In this document: positions 1 through 7,979 of the stretch, in pieces
How positions within the stretch are numbered: the first letter of the stretch is position 1
How the letters are laid out: every line of letters begins with the position of its first letter
Source: Candidatus Jidaibacter sp.
GTDB lineage: Bacteria; Pseudomonadota; Alphaproteobacteria; Rickettsiales; Midichloriaceae
NCBI GenBank assembly: GCA_021298045.1
Contig: JAJTHY010000074.1
Location: 1-16,397 of the forward strand
Direction of reading: 5' to 3'
DNA length: 16,397 nucleotides
Notes under the pieces: model-generated
The model's input: only the letters and a program-made list of their open reading frames with translations
The model's database searches: none
Told to the model about the DNA's origin: nothing
Made by a program: the position numbers and the translations under genes

Positions 1-613
<613 letters not shown>

Positions 614-745
614 TGATCTTAACTTTTAGCTTCTCAAACGAAGCTTAGAATTTCTGCTACGTACTACCGTCTTTAAATCATTTTCTGCAATTTCAAAAGA
701 ACTTCCAGCGTTTTTGTTTTTCTTCTCATTCGCTGGTGAGGGATA

Positions 746-811
746 TTTATAACCAAAACCCCGGCTACTGTCAAACGCTTTTTTAAAAATTTTTTCACTT
801 TTTTAAAAGCG
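746..811 (-). promoter_or_regulatory. 16S rRNA promoter with A/T-rich upstream element
   Basis: On the minus strand there is a perfect -35 TTGACA (774-769), a 17-nt spacer and a -10 TATAAA (751-746). Start of transcription would be near 739, giving a leader of about 125 nt. Immediately upstream (775-811) are runs of A and T resembling an UP element. The same stretch has 7-bp inverted ends (CGCTTTT at 776-782, AAAAGCG at 805-811). The leader contains a small hairpin (AGCTTC 628-633 with GAAGCT 640-645) that could take part in processing. This accounts for most of the 258-bp gap between 16S and bioC; nothing coding is seen there. The promoter call is strong; UP element and hairpin roles are inferred. 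Confidence 0.8.
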
Positions 812-871
812 AATTAAGATGCCAGGCTTATCTAACTGTTTTATATATACTAATGATTAGTTAATTTTCCG

Positions 872-1594
872 TTAACACCCTGAAAAAACCACAAAGCCGA
901 CCTTATAAGTAGCTATAAAAGGTTTATTATTAGAAGTTATAATTTCCTTAATTTTAGCAAATGGCACCTCTATGTTGCTTGCAGAAGCTCCTAAGTTACT
1001 CAAATACTTCATGAATTCCTTAGCATTTTTGAATGCGATAGCGAAATCCTTTACTTCAATAGACCCACCAATGGCTGTTAAAAGCTCAGATACCTCCTTC
1101 TCCGTAGGATAGTTTTTAAGCGGAGATGGGGCGCCATAATATCTGAGTAGCTCTTCCCATTCTGTAAAAGTGCCATCAAGCAGGCAAGAAAAAGCCACTA
1201 CTTTAGCGCCCTTATTTAATTTTAATAGAAATGACTCTAGGTCACTCACCCATTGCAGGGATAAATTAGCGATAATGAGATCGTGCATTCCAAAATCTAT
1301 TTCTTCCATATCCCCCAAACAAAATTCAAATGCCGGGAATTTAGCTCGCGCCATATCCAACATGCTTGGTGCAATATCATTAAGTATATAGCTTGCATGC
1401 GGGTAATATTTAAGCATAGCCTCTGCTGCATAGCCAGTGCCCGCACCTAAATCCAAAATAGAACTTGGAACAAATCCCTTTGCAAATTCATAAACCGATG
1501 CCGCTAATATTTGCGCACATTCTTTTTGCACCGAAGCCACGCTTTCATAGGAGTAGCTAGCCGCGTTGAATCTTGATTTAATTTTCTGCTTCAT
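872..1594 (-). CDS. bioC: Malonyl-ACP O-methyltransferase (BioC)
   Basis: A 240-residue SAM-dependent methyltransferase that in known pathways methylates malonyl-ACP (or -CoA) so that fatty-acid enzymes can build the pimeloyl chain of biotin. The N-terminus (RFNAASYSYES.. at 8-18) matches the BioC-type lead-in. Motif I is LDLGAGTG (47-54), an acidic loop follows (LND, 71-73), then GDMEEIDF (94-101), and the BioC-like LSLQWVSDLE (111-120). The length fits the family (about 250). It overlaps the end of bioF by 4 nt (ATGA), so the two are translated from one transcript. No dedicated terminator is obvious before the 16S promoter. The partner carboxylesterase gene (bioH or an analogue) is not in the window. 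A generic class I methyltransferase is the alternative, but the bioF/bioB neighbours make BioC very likely. Confidence 0.93.
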   Translation of the reverse strand: MKQKIKSRFNAASYSYESVASVQKECAQILAASVYEFAKGFVPSSILDLGAGTGYAAEAMLKYYPHASYILNDIAPSMLDMARAKFPAFEFCLGDMEEIDFGMHDLIIANLSLQWVSDLESFLLKLNKGAKVVAFSCLLDGTFTEWEELLRYYGAPSPLKNYPTEKEVSELLTAIGGSIEVKDFAIAFKNAKEFMKYLSNLGASASNIEVPFAKIKEIITSNNKPFIATYKVGFVVFSGC

Positions 1595-2730
1595 ACTGTT
1601 TTCAAAACATTAATTAATTTTTCTATATCTTCACTAGTATGGTGGATGTTAAGAGCTATGCGGATGCGAGATGCCCCAGGCGGAACAGTAGGCGGCCTTA
1701 CACAAGAAACAATAATATTATTATCCAACAGCTTTTTTTGCATCTCTAATGCCGCAGTTTCCGTCTGCAATATTATAGGAATAATATGTGATGTGGAATT
1801 TCCCGTATTAAAACCCAGCTCCTTCAGAGCCAAATTAAGCGACGACGCGAGAGTATTAAGCCACATACGCTCTGCATCAAAACCCTTAACCATATCCCAA
1901 GCTTTGCTTGCGGCACCAATCACCATAGGAGAGCTCGCTGTAGAATAAATAAATCCGGGGGCTTTATTTAATATATACTCTCTCACAAGTAAATCACAAG
2001 TTATGTATCCACCGCTTGCACCTAAAGCTTTACTGAAAGTTCCCATAACCAGATGCGGTATGTTTTTAATAGAAATAGTAGTGGAGAGACCATATCCATT
2101 ATGCCCCACCACACCCGTTGCATGCGCTTCATCTAGATATAAAAATGCATTGTACTTCTTCGCCAAAGATGTGGCATTTGCTATATCTAAAACATCACCA
2201 TCCATGCCAAATATAGTTTCTGTTACAATAAACTTAGGGCGACCATCATTTGCATAATCCTCCATAAGCGCAGCTAAATTCTGCATATCGTTGTGCCTAT
2301 ACCTTATAAGTTTGGCCCCACTGAATAAAACCGCTTGATATAGGCTCGCGTGGTTCAGCTTATCAAAAAATACAACAGGTACCTCGCCTAGAACTTTGCT
2401 ATCTAATAAGCTGGAGAGCACGCTGAAATTTGCCTGAAAACCAGTATTAAAGATAAGAGCAGACTCTAGGCTCTTATCGTGAGCTATCTTTTCTTCAAAT
2501 TCTTCAAACAATCGATTATTTCCTGAAAGGAGCCTAGAACCAGTAGCGCCCACTCCATATTTCTTGCCAGCTTCCATAGCTGCTTCCAACACCGCAAGGT
2601 TACGGCTTAGGCACAAATAATCATTAGTGGAGAAGTCTATCTTATTCCCCACACAACTTGCTTCTGGCAATTTACGAATTTTGTCAGTATCATGCAGGCG
2701 TGATAAATTTTGGCTATATTGGCTGTACAT
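1591..2730 (-). CDS. bioF: 8-amino-7-oxononanoate synthase (BioF)
   Basis: PLP-dependent enzyme that condenses pimeloyl-ACP/CoA with L-alanine to give 8-amino-7-oxononanoate. Visible are STNDYLCLS near the N-terminus, the glycine-rich GVGATGSRLLSG, the His that stacks on PLP (KLNHASLY), LDEAHATGVVG with the cofactor Asp and His, and the Schiff-base lysine in GTFSKALGASGG (about residue 234). I chose the ATG at 2730 (379 aa) rather than the ATG at 2742: GGGGGA lies 4 nt before the inner ATG, while the outer one has no ribosome-binding site. The gene ends in a 4-nt overlap with bioC. It is divergent from bioB with 32 bp between starts, so the two promoters must lie inside each other's coding sequence. 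Confidence 0.95.
   Translation of the reverse strand: MYSQYSQNLSRLHDTDKIRKLPEASCVGNKIDFSTNDYLCLSRNLAVLEAAMEAGKKYGVGATGSRLLSGNNRLFEEFEEKIAHDKSLESALIFNTGFQANFSVLSSLLDSKVLGEVPVVFFDKLNHASLYQAVLFSGAKLIRYRHNDMQNLAALMEDYANDGRPKFIVTETIFGMDGDVLDIANATSLAKKYNAFLYLDEAHATGVVGHNGYGLSTTISIKNIPHLVMGTFSKALGASGGYITCDLLVREYILNKAPGFIYSTASSPMVIGAASKAWDMVKGFDAERMWLNTLASSLNLALKELGFNTGNSTSHIIPIILQTETAALEMQKKLLDNNIIVSCVRPPTVPPGASRIRIALNIHHTSEDIEKLINVLKTV
2681..2709 (+). promoter_or_regulatory. Possible bioB promoter inside bioF
   Basis: TTGTCA (2681-2686), a 17-nt spacer and TAAATT (2704-2709) on the plus strand would start transcription near 2716, about 47 nt before bioB. It lies inside the bioF coding region because only 32 bp separate the two starts. 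No BirA-type operator is recognisable. This is a consensus match only. Confidence 0.4.
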
Positions 2731-2762
2731 TTGTCCCCCCATAAATTAGTAAAAGGTATCTA

Positions 2763-3707
2763 ATGCCAAAGAAACATACGCTTCAAAGCGCTCAAGAAAT
2801 TTTCAACCTCCCATTGCCCGAGCTCCTTTACAGAGCGCAAACAGTGCACAGAGAAAATTTTAACCCAAGTGAGGTGCAAATTAGCACACTTTTAAGTATA
2901 AAAACAGGAAGTTGTCCAGAAAATTGCGCATATTGCCCTCAATCCGCACATTATAACACCGGGTTAAAAAAGGAGCCTTTGATGAAAATTGAGGAAGTAC
3001 TTGCAGCTGCAAAGCGAGCTAAAGATGCCGGAAGCACAAGATTTTGCATGGGCGCAGCTTGGCGCGAACCTAAAGATGATGATTTAGAGCTTGTGTGTAA
3101 AATGGTGGGCGAAGTTAAAAAAATGGGATTAGAAACTTGTGTAACCCTTGGCTTACTCAAAAGCTACCAAGCAGAAAGGCTAAAAGATGCAGGGCTTGAT
3201 TTTTATAATCATAATATCGATACCTCACCTGAATTTTATGAAGAGATTATAACTACACGCACATTTGAGGACAGGTTAAATACTTTGGAATACGTTAGGG
3301 AATCTGGCATCAAGGTTTGTTGCGGCGGCATTTTAGGGATGGGAGAAACCAATGAAGACCGCATTAAAATGCTCATAATACTTGCAAATTTGGAGGAATA
3401 CCCCGAATCCGTACCTATAAATAAATTGATTAGAATCCCGGGCACGCCTCTGGAAAACCAAGCTGATATAGAACCTTTTGATTTCGTTAGAACCATAGCG
3501 CTTACCCGAATTTTGATGCCAAAAGCTTACGTTAGGCTTTCCGCGGGCAGAGAGCAAATGTCCGATGCACTACAAGCCCTGTGCTTCATGGCCGGCGCTA
3601 ACTCTATGTTCTACGGCGAAAAATTGCTTACCGCAGGTAACCCAGTGCCAGAACAAGATAATAGGCTATTTGAGAGATTGGGGCTTAGTAAGCAGGCATA
3701 TAGCTAG
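2763..3707 (+). CDS. bioB: Biotin synthase (BioB), radical SAM
   Basis: Last step of biotin synthesis: inserts sulphur into dethiobiotin. The radical-SAM cluster motif CPENCAYC is at 51-58 (C51, C55, C58). The ligands of the second, sulphur-donating [2Fe-2S] cluster are present: C95 (RFCMGAAW), C126 (LETCVTLG), C186 (KVCCGGI) and Arg258 (VRLSAGRE). YNHNIDTS and GILGMGE are also typical. At 314 aa it is a normal-length BioB. The start is supported by AAAGG 7 nt upstream of the ATG. It is divergent from bioF-bioC. bioA and bioD are not in the window, so they must be elsewhere or absent. A palindromic repeat begins 5 bp after the stop codon. Confidence 0.97.
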   Translation: MPKKHTLQSAQEIFNLPLPELLYRAQTVHRENFNPSEVQISTLLSIKTGSCPENCAYCPQSAHYNTGLKKEPLMKIEEVLAAAKRAKDAGSTRFCMGAAWREPKDDDLELVCKMVGEVKKMGLETCVTLGLLKSYQAERLKDAGLDFYNHNIDTSPEFYEEIITTRTFEDRLNTLEYVRESGIKVCCGGILGMGETNEDRIKMLIILANLEEYPESVPINKLIRIPGTPLENQADIEPFDFVRTIALTRILMPKAYVRLSAGREQMSDALQALCFMAGANSMFYGEKLLTAGNPVPEQDNRLFERLGLSKQAYS

Positions 3708-3712
3708 ACCTC

Positions 3713-3862
3713 ATTAGACCTATTGCATAGCCCTACTTCTGCTGCAATCTGCTGCTTTGATTTCGTGCTAGGATCCTCGTATATGTCTAATACACTCCGG
3801 TCCTGTGCGCCAAAATCTTCTAGCATTTTTCTACCAGAAGCGGGTTTTGCAAGAGATCTAAT
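3713..3862 (-). repeat. Palindromic repeat, copy A (~150 bp, carries an open frame)
   Basis: The ends are imperfect inverted repeats: the left end reads ATTAGACCTATTGCATAGCC, and the right end read on the other strand gives ATTAGATCTCTTGCAAAACC. Both continue into CTTCTG. Copy B (5032-5183), in the opposite orientation, shares this design plus exact blocks (GACCGGAGTGTATT; TTGCAGCAGAAGTAG with one mismatch). Read on the minus strand, one frame is open across the whole element and encodes a peptide with RSLAKPASGRK, QDRSVLDIYED and QQIAAEVGL; copy B encodes a similar peptide. In size, palindromy and coding potential it resembles the Rickettsia palindromic elements, but I cannot assign it to a named family. 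A plus-strand 73-aa frame here is considered a shadow. Confidence 0.8.
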
Positions 3863-3894
3863 TTTTCAAGTTAACGGAGTATCCATCAAATCCA

Positions 3895-3922
3895 TTGAAT
3901 CAGCCGCCACTTGCTATACAAT
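3895..3922 (+). promoter_or_regulatory. Possible promoter of the host-attachment-family gene
   Basis: TTGAAT (3895-3900), a 16-nt spacer and TACAAT (3917-3922) lie between palindromic repeat A and the next gene, which would leave a leader of about 30 nt. Consensus match only. Confidence 0.35.
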
Positions 3923-3958
3923 CAAAAGTTGTAAGTCAATTTAATGCAGGAGAGCTTT

Positions 3959-4390
3959 ATGATTACACCCCAAAAAATAACATGGATAGTGGTAGCAGAC
4001 GGAAGCAAAGCTCGCCTCTATTCAAGTTACAAAAGCAGACATAATTTAAAACTGATAAACAAATTAGAATCAGATAAAGCAAGAGTACATAGCCATAGCT
4101 TAGGCAGCGATAAACCTCATGGCATATTTGAACTCAACACCCCTGAATCAAAAGTGGATTTACACCACCAAGAGGAACAACACTTTTCACGCCAAATTAC
4201 AGCAATACTAAATCAGGGAGCCACTGCAAATGAGTTTCAAAGTTTGATATTAATTGCGCCGCCTAAATTTCTAGGTTACCTAAGGCATACGCTTTCAGTG
4301 CATGCCACAATTCTTCTGAGCAAAGAAATACATAAAGATTTAACTTCCTCAAAAGAAGAAGAGCTGAAAGAGCATATTTGGGGATTTTAA
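3959..4390 (+). CDS. Host attachment family protein (baeRF-like)
   Basis: A 143-residue protein with the pattern of the Host_attach family (Pfam PF10116): KITWIVVADGSKARLYSS at the N-terminus, a polar middle rich in His and Glu (HHQEEQHFSRQITAIL), then SLILIAPPKFLGYLRHTL and KEIHKDLT near the end. The family was named from an Agrobacterium attachment factor; similar folds occur in release-factor-like (baeRF) proteins. Its biochemical role is unsettled. The start at 3959 is chosen over 3944 because AGGAG lies 6 nt upstream. No signal peptide or membrane segment is visible, so it is probably cytosolic. It stands alone between palindromic repeat A and the IS982 remnant. Confidence 0.8.
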   Translation: MITPQKITWIVVADGSKARLYSSYKSRHNLKLINKLESDKARVHSHSLGSDKPHGIFELNTPESKVDLHHQEEQHFSRQITAILNQGATANEFQSLILIAPPKFLGYLRHTLSVHATILLSKEIHKDLTSSKEEELKEHIWGF

Positions 4391-4524
4391 GGAGAGAGCT
4401 ATAGATAAAAGCGTTATGTACTAGCTATGAAAATCAAACATTTTCTCATAAATTTTGGGAGCGTGTTAAAAAGTGTTTCTAATACCGTTACTTTTATCAG
4501 CATGTTATGTTTGACTTATACGCC

Positions 4525-5146
4525 TCAATTCGGGATTAGAAAGTGAGTTTTGATAGAAGGCTTGGATAGTTTAAGGCAATAAGAGATGAGGGTAGAAATG
4601 AGGTGTACAAAAGCATTTTGAATGGACCTATGTCTAGTACGTTCTAATTCAAAATGATATTTCAGTATATTAAATACTGATTCAATTATAGAGCGTTTTC
4701 GTAGCAGAGTTTTCTCAGCCATGGACAATAGTTGAGGTGATTAATTTTAATCCTCTGCTGTATAAGCTTTCAAAAAGCTCTTGTTTAATACAACCTTTAT
4801 CTCCAAATAATCAACCTTTTAAAAATTTAGAGAGATTGCCAACAGGTGCTCTGTCATCAACATTACCAGTGGTAAATTTTACACTTTAAAATTCTCCATT
4901 TTCATTAATAATCACATGCAACTTTAGCCCATAAAACCACCCATTTGTAGTTTTGCCTAGTTTTGCTATTCCTTTAAATACTTTGTTTCTTGATACCCTT
5001 TTTGGATGACAAACAGCTATAGAGGTAGAGTCAATAGATCTCTTCGGAAACTCGCTTCTGGTAGCAAAGTGCAAGGAGCCGACGGAACGGAAGACCGGAG
5101 TGTATTCAATATACATGAGGATTTGAGTACCGAAGCGACGACGCAA
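4525..5146 (-). pseudogene. IS982-family transposase, 5'-truncated and frameshifted
   Basis: Read on the minus strand, the first segment contains IDSTSIAVCHPKR and KVFKGIAKLGKTTNGWFYGL then LHVIINENGEF, matching the first catalytic Asp region of IS982 transposases. After a frameshift near 4880 comes FTTGNVDDRAPVGNL, an in-frame stop, and LFGDKGCIKQELFESLYSRG. A further shift near 4730 leads into LLRKRSIIESV..ERTRHRSIQNAF, the conserved C-terminal Glu region, ending at 4525. The N-terminal ~100 residues are missing; their place is taken by palindromic repeat B, whose end merges with the IDST codons. Several stops and shifts make it inactive. Confidence 0.85.
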
Positions 5147-5183
5147 TTTGCAGCAGAAGTAGAGTTTCCGAAGAGGTCTATTG
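5032..5183 (+). repeat. Palindromic repeat, copy B (~152 bp) at the transposase remnant
   Basis: The left end CAATAGATCTCTTCGGAAAC and the right end read on the other strand, CAATAGACCTCTTCGGAAAC, are near-perfect inverted repeats of about 22 bp, followed by CTTCTG on both sides as in copy A. On the plus strand one frame is open to a TGA just outside the element and gives RSLRKLASGSK, TEDRSVFNIHED and FAAEVEF, aligning with the copy A peptide. On the minus strand the frame of the transposase is also open through most of the element, so the repeat adjoins the IS gene without a stop. It lies in the opposite orientation to copy A. Confidence 0.8.
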
Positions 5184-5241
5184 TGTGAAGAAATTCATTT
5201 AGATACGTTTACCTAAAACAAGGATTCGAGTTTAATCGTCA

Positions 5242-6654
5242 TCATCTGGTGCTAAAACTTACATAGCCATTACTAATTTTATAGTAAGAATTTACTCCTA
5301 TCTCTTCCAGAAAATCAGGATCATGGGAGATAACGATTATAGCCCCTGGATAAGCCTTGAGGACTTGAGTCACATGCTCTTTTGTCTCTAGATCAAGGTT
5401 ATTGCTGATTTCATCAAGGATCAAGAGGCTAGGTGTTTTAGCTGCGATTTGTGCCAGGCTGAGACGTGCCTTTTCACCGCCAGAAAGTGTATTGACAAGA
5501 GCATTCACTTCTTCATTTTTACGAAATAAGAAGTCATTCAGGTGGCGCCTTATTTCAGCATGGGGCAAGTGAGGCACAAGGTCTGCTATGGCTTCAAGTA
5601 CGGTTTTATCAGGATTTAATGTGCCGTAATGCTGATCGAGATAACCGATATCCTCCAGCTTCACCACATGCCAATCTCCGGTTTTATAGACACCGGATTC
5701 TCCCAGAATAGCTTTGATCAGGGTTGATTTACCGCTACCGTTATCACCTATGATGGCAGTACGTTCACCGCGTGCAAGGCTTAAGGCTATTCCTGATAAG
5801 ATAGGTTGATTCTCAACATAACCCACAGACGCCCCTGATATCTGTATGACTACACCTCTGCCTGTATCAGAGCCCTCAATAGAAAATTTAGGAATAATAA
5901 TTTCAGGAAGGCGGAGGTCAGCTAACTTATTATTAAGATCGCTTTTGGTTTCATCAATGCTTTTCAGTTTCTTGCCTTGGGATTTTTCTGCTTTCATACC
6001 TTTTAAATCACCAACCATTTTAAGCCACTTGCGATTTTCTACTTTTTTCTCTCCTTTAGCCTTGCTCTTGGCCGCACGCTGTTGCTCTTGCATCAGCTTG
6101 TGGTGCATACCTTTTGACTTTCGATTTAAGAGCTCCAATTCCCCTTCAATAGATGTACGTTTTAGTTTGATCTCACTCATATAATCATCGTAATTACCCG
6201 AGAAGATATGAATCTTACCGTTATCAATGTGCCATAAAGTATCGGTGCACTGGCGGAATAATTCTTTATCATGAGAGACCATAATAAGTGTGCCAGGGTA
6301 ATTTTGCAGCATACGCATGAGGCTCTTGCGGTTCCGGTGATCGAGGTGATTGGTCGGTTCATCAAGCAGCAGAATATTAGGATCAAGGCTTAAAGCCTCT
6401 GTCACAGCTTTATTCAAGCGTTGCCCGCCGCTTAAGTCCGTATGATCAATAATCACTTGTGGAACATAACCAACAACCGCGTCTTCACCGCAAAGTGAGG
6501 CAATCATTTTTAGCAAGCTGGATTTCCCGCTACCGTTTCTGCCGATGATGGCAATGCGGCTGCCATAAGGTATTTGGCAACTAAAGTTCTCAAAGCAGGT
6601 TTTGTGGGGAAAAGACAGATCCAGGTTTTTAATTTGAATGGGTTTATGCATCAT
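5242..6654 (-). CDS. ABC-F family ATPase (ribosome-protection type)
   Basis: Two ATPase domains on one chain with no membrane segment, the ABC-F layout. Domain 1: Walker A GRNGSGKS (38-45), signature LSGGQ (74-78), Walker B LLLDEPTNHLD (95-105), switch SHD (127-129). A long charged linker rich in Lys/Glu (about 165-245) should form the ribosome-facing coiled coil. Domain 2: GDNGSGKS (303-310), LSGGE, LILDEISNNLD, VISHD. Only about 28 residues separate Walker A from the signature in domain 1; such shortening is also seen in Vga-type antibiotic-resistance ABC-F proteins. Members displace ribosome-bound antibiotics or relieve stalled translation. Start: two consecutive ATGs (6654, 6651), with GAG upstream. 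Its neighbour is a beta-lactamase-like gene on the same strand. The drug class cannot be told from sequence. Confidence 0.87.
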   Translation of the reverse strand: MMHKPIQIKNLDLSFPHKTCFENFSCQIPYGSRIAIIGRNGSGKSSLLKMIASLCGEDAVVGYVPQVIIDHTDLSGGQRLNKAVTEALSLDPNILLLDEPTNHLDHRNRKSLMRMLQNYPGTLIMVSHDKELFRQCTDTLWHIDNGKIHIFSGNYDDYMSEIKLKRTSIEGELELLNRKSKGMHHKLMQEQQRAAKSKAKGEKKVENRKWLKMVGDLKGMKAEKSQGKKLKSIDETKSDLNNKLADLRLPEIIIPKFSIEGSDTGRGVVIQISGASVGYVENQPILSGIALSLARGERTAIIGDNGSGKSTLIKAILGESGVYKTGDWHVVKLEDIGYLDQHYGTLNPDKTVLEAIADLVPHLPHAEIRRHLNDFLFRKNEEVNALVNTLSGGEKARLSLAQIAAKTPSLLILDEISNNLDLETKEHVTQVLKAYPGAIIVISHDPDFLEEIGVNSYYKISNGYVSFSTR

Positions 6655-6826
6655 GATGTACTCTGAAAAAGGTCATTTTTAAGACTATTGTGACAACAAT
6701 AAGCAAGTGGCTTTTGTTGTGCTGCGCCCTAAAAACAAAGGGCAATTTTAGAGAATAATTTTCATATCTGCGTAAAACCTATGATAAACTATATATGTAA
6801 TCTTCTTATTTTTAACAAAGTAAGAA
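6655..6826 (-). other. Leader region of the ABC-F gene with small inverted repeats
   Basis: This 172-bp gap has no gene. It contains two small inverted repeats: GCCCT..AGGGC (6726-6743, 5-bp stem) and ATTGT..ACAAT (6687-6700). Resistance-type ABC-F genes are often controlled by transcription attenuation in their leaders, so these stems deserve a look, but neither is followed by a clear T tract on the minus strand and no leader peptide is evident. Confidence 0.3.
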
Positions 6827-6830
6827 TTAC
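6797..6830 (-). terminator. Possible weak hairpin after the beta-lactamase-like gene
   Basis: On the minus strand GTAATTCTTA (6830-6821, overlapping the stop codon) can pair imperfectly with TAAGAAGATTAC (6808-6797). The stem is A/T-rich with one bulge and has no strong U run after it, so termination would be weak. Listed because it lies exactly at the gene end. Confidence 0.25.
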
Positions 6831-7750
6831 AAATCTTTTAATTTTCTGTCTTTTGCAATAAATTCTTCAACTAGAACTTTGGTTGCAGCTGATAGCACAT
6901 CTTCTCTTTTTGTTGCTTTTTTATTATTACTCGTATAGTAGATACCAATTAGAATTGGTGCATGCTTTGGTGGCCAAACAATTGCAAGATCGTTAGTTGA
7001 GCCATAAGCACCTCCTGTGCCAGTTTTATTACCAACTATCCAGCCATTTGGAATACTTGAACGAATTCTCGCAGCACCTGTCTGTGTATTTACTAGCCAC
7101 GTGGTTAATAAATCTCTTTGAGGTCTATCTAGAGTTTTATCTGTTGTAATCTTGCGAAAGCTCTCAACCATAGCTTGAGGAGTTGATGAATCTTTCACAT
7201 TATCTTCACCACCAGAATAAGCTTCTGCTGGCCAATCGTTATCCTGTCTAAATGAGGTGTCGCCTATGGAGCGAGCAAAATCATTCATTCCCTGAATACC
7301 CCCAATTTTTTTTAATAAAAGATTCATAGCTGTGTTATCAGATAGACTTATTGCAGCAGAACATAATTCTTTAACTGTCATTCCTTCAGAAATATGCTTT
7401 TCTGTGACGGGATTCCATTCACCTAGATCAAGATCTTTTTTTGAATAGGTAATTCTTTGTGATAACAGTGAAGGATCTGACATACTCTTTTTTAAAACTG
7501 CAGCAACTCCTATTGCTTTAGATGTACATTGAATTGGGAAAATTTCTTCAGCACGATATTTGATAATATGTCCGGTTTCTGTATTAATAGCAAAAATACC
7601 TAGACGCCCTTCAGTATTAGATTCAATGTTTTTTAATTTATCTGAAACAGACGAGTTAGTTTCAGCGAATGCATTTAAAGTAACTCCACAGAAAGATAAT
7701 ATTACTATCAGAATTAGATTTCTGATATTTAAGAAGGATGCTTTAAACAA
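6827..7750 (-). CDS. Class A beta-lactamase-like protein with Cys at the catalytic serine position
   Basis: A 307-residue secreted protein: a hydrophobic segment (11-23) ends in a signal-peptidase site near AFA/ET (27-31). Family motifs are SDN (137-139), KTGTGG (242-247) and FPIQCTSKA (71-79), where the canonical S-x-x-K becomes C-T-S-K: the nucleophile position (Ser70 in standard numbering) is Cys75, codon TGT at 7528-7526. The omega loop (167-179, FRQDNDWPAEAYS) lacks Glu at the aligned position 166; the nearest Glu is 176. Either it is a divergent penicillin-interacting enzyme or an inactive copy. The start is TTG at 7750, preceded by GAGGA; no ATG fits. The order on the minus strand is this gene then ABC-F, both inside the IS-bounded segment. 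Expected location is the periplasm. Confidence 0.85.
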   Translation of the reverse strand: MFKASFLNIRNLILIVILSFCGVTLNAFAETNSSVSDKLKNIESNTEGRLGIFAINTETGHIIKYRAEEIFPIQCTSKAIGVAAVLKKSMSDPSLLSQRITYSKKDLDLGEWNPVTEKHISEGMTVKELCSAAISLSDNTAMNLLLKKIGGIQGMNDFARSIGDTSFRQDNDWPAEAYSGGEDNVKDSSTPQAMVESFRKITTDKTLDRPQRDLLTTWLVNTQTGAARIRSSIPNGWIVGNKTGTGGAYGSTNDLAIVWPPKHAPILIGIYYTSNNKKATKREDVLSAATKVLVEEFIAKDRKLKDL

Positions 7751-7876
7751 TTTTTCCTCAAAATTAATTACGACAAAATTTGTATGTGTATATAGTCAAG
7801 CCATTATAAAATTGCTATGAAAAATACAGCAGGCCTCTACCTATTAGTCATCCTCGCTATTGCTTGGGATCTTAAG

Positions 7877-7898
7877 ATTCCGCAACCAAATGCGGAAT
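7877..7898. repeat. Perfect 8-bp hairpin between the beta-lactamase-like gene and the lipoprotein scar
   Basis: ATTCCGCA (7877-7884), loop ACCAAA, TGCGGAAT (7891-7898). It is not followed by a T run on either strand, so it is not a classic terminator. It lies inside a 27-codon plus-strand frame (7817-7900, MKNTAGLYLLVILAIAWDL.. ) that has a hydrophobic stretch but no ribosome-binding site. No other feature is seen in the 229 bp between 7751 and 7979. Confidence 0.4.
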
Positions 7899-7979
7899 GA
7901 AAATTAAAGGCAAACGCCCTGCCATTTTATAACGGCTTAACTACTATAATATATGTTTTGGCCTAAGAAGTCACTAATC

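Noticed and set aside
849..861. ACTAATGATTAGT palindrome as a terminator or operator
   Set aside because: The centre leaves no loop for a hairpin and there is no matching regulator or second site; probably chance in A/T-rich DNA.
3723..3944. 73-residue plus-strand frame after bioB
   Set aside because: It is mostly palindromic repeat A read on the less conserved strand; the frame shared with copy B is on the other strand.
4391..4522. Continuation of the tetR-type gene left of the composite element
   Set aside because: The minus-strand frames next to 4523 do not resemble a TetR C-terminus, so simple insertion into one gene is not supported.
7877..7898. Perfect hairpin as an intrinsic terminator
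   Set aside because: No T run follows it on either strand.
7817..7900. 27-codon hydrophobic plus-strand frame as a small membrane protein
   Set aside because: No ribosome-binding site, and its end coincides with a perfect hairpin; too little support.
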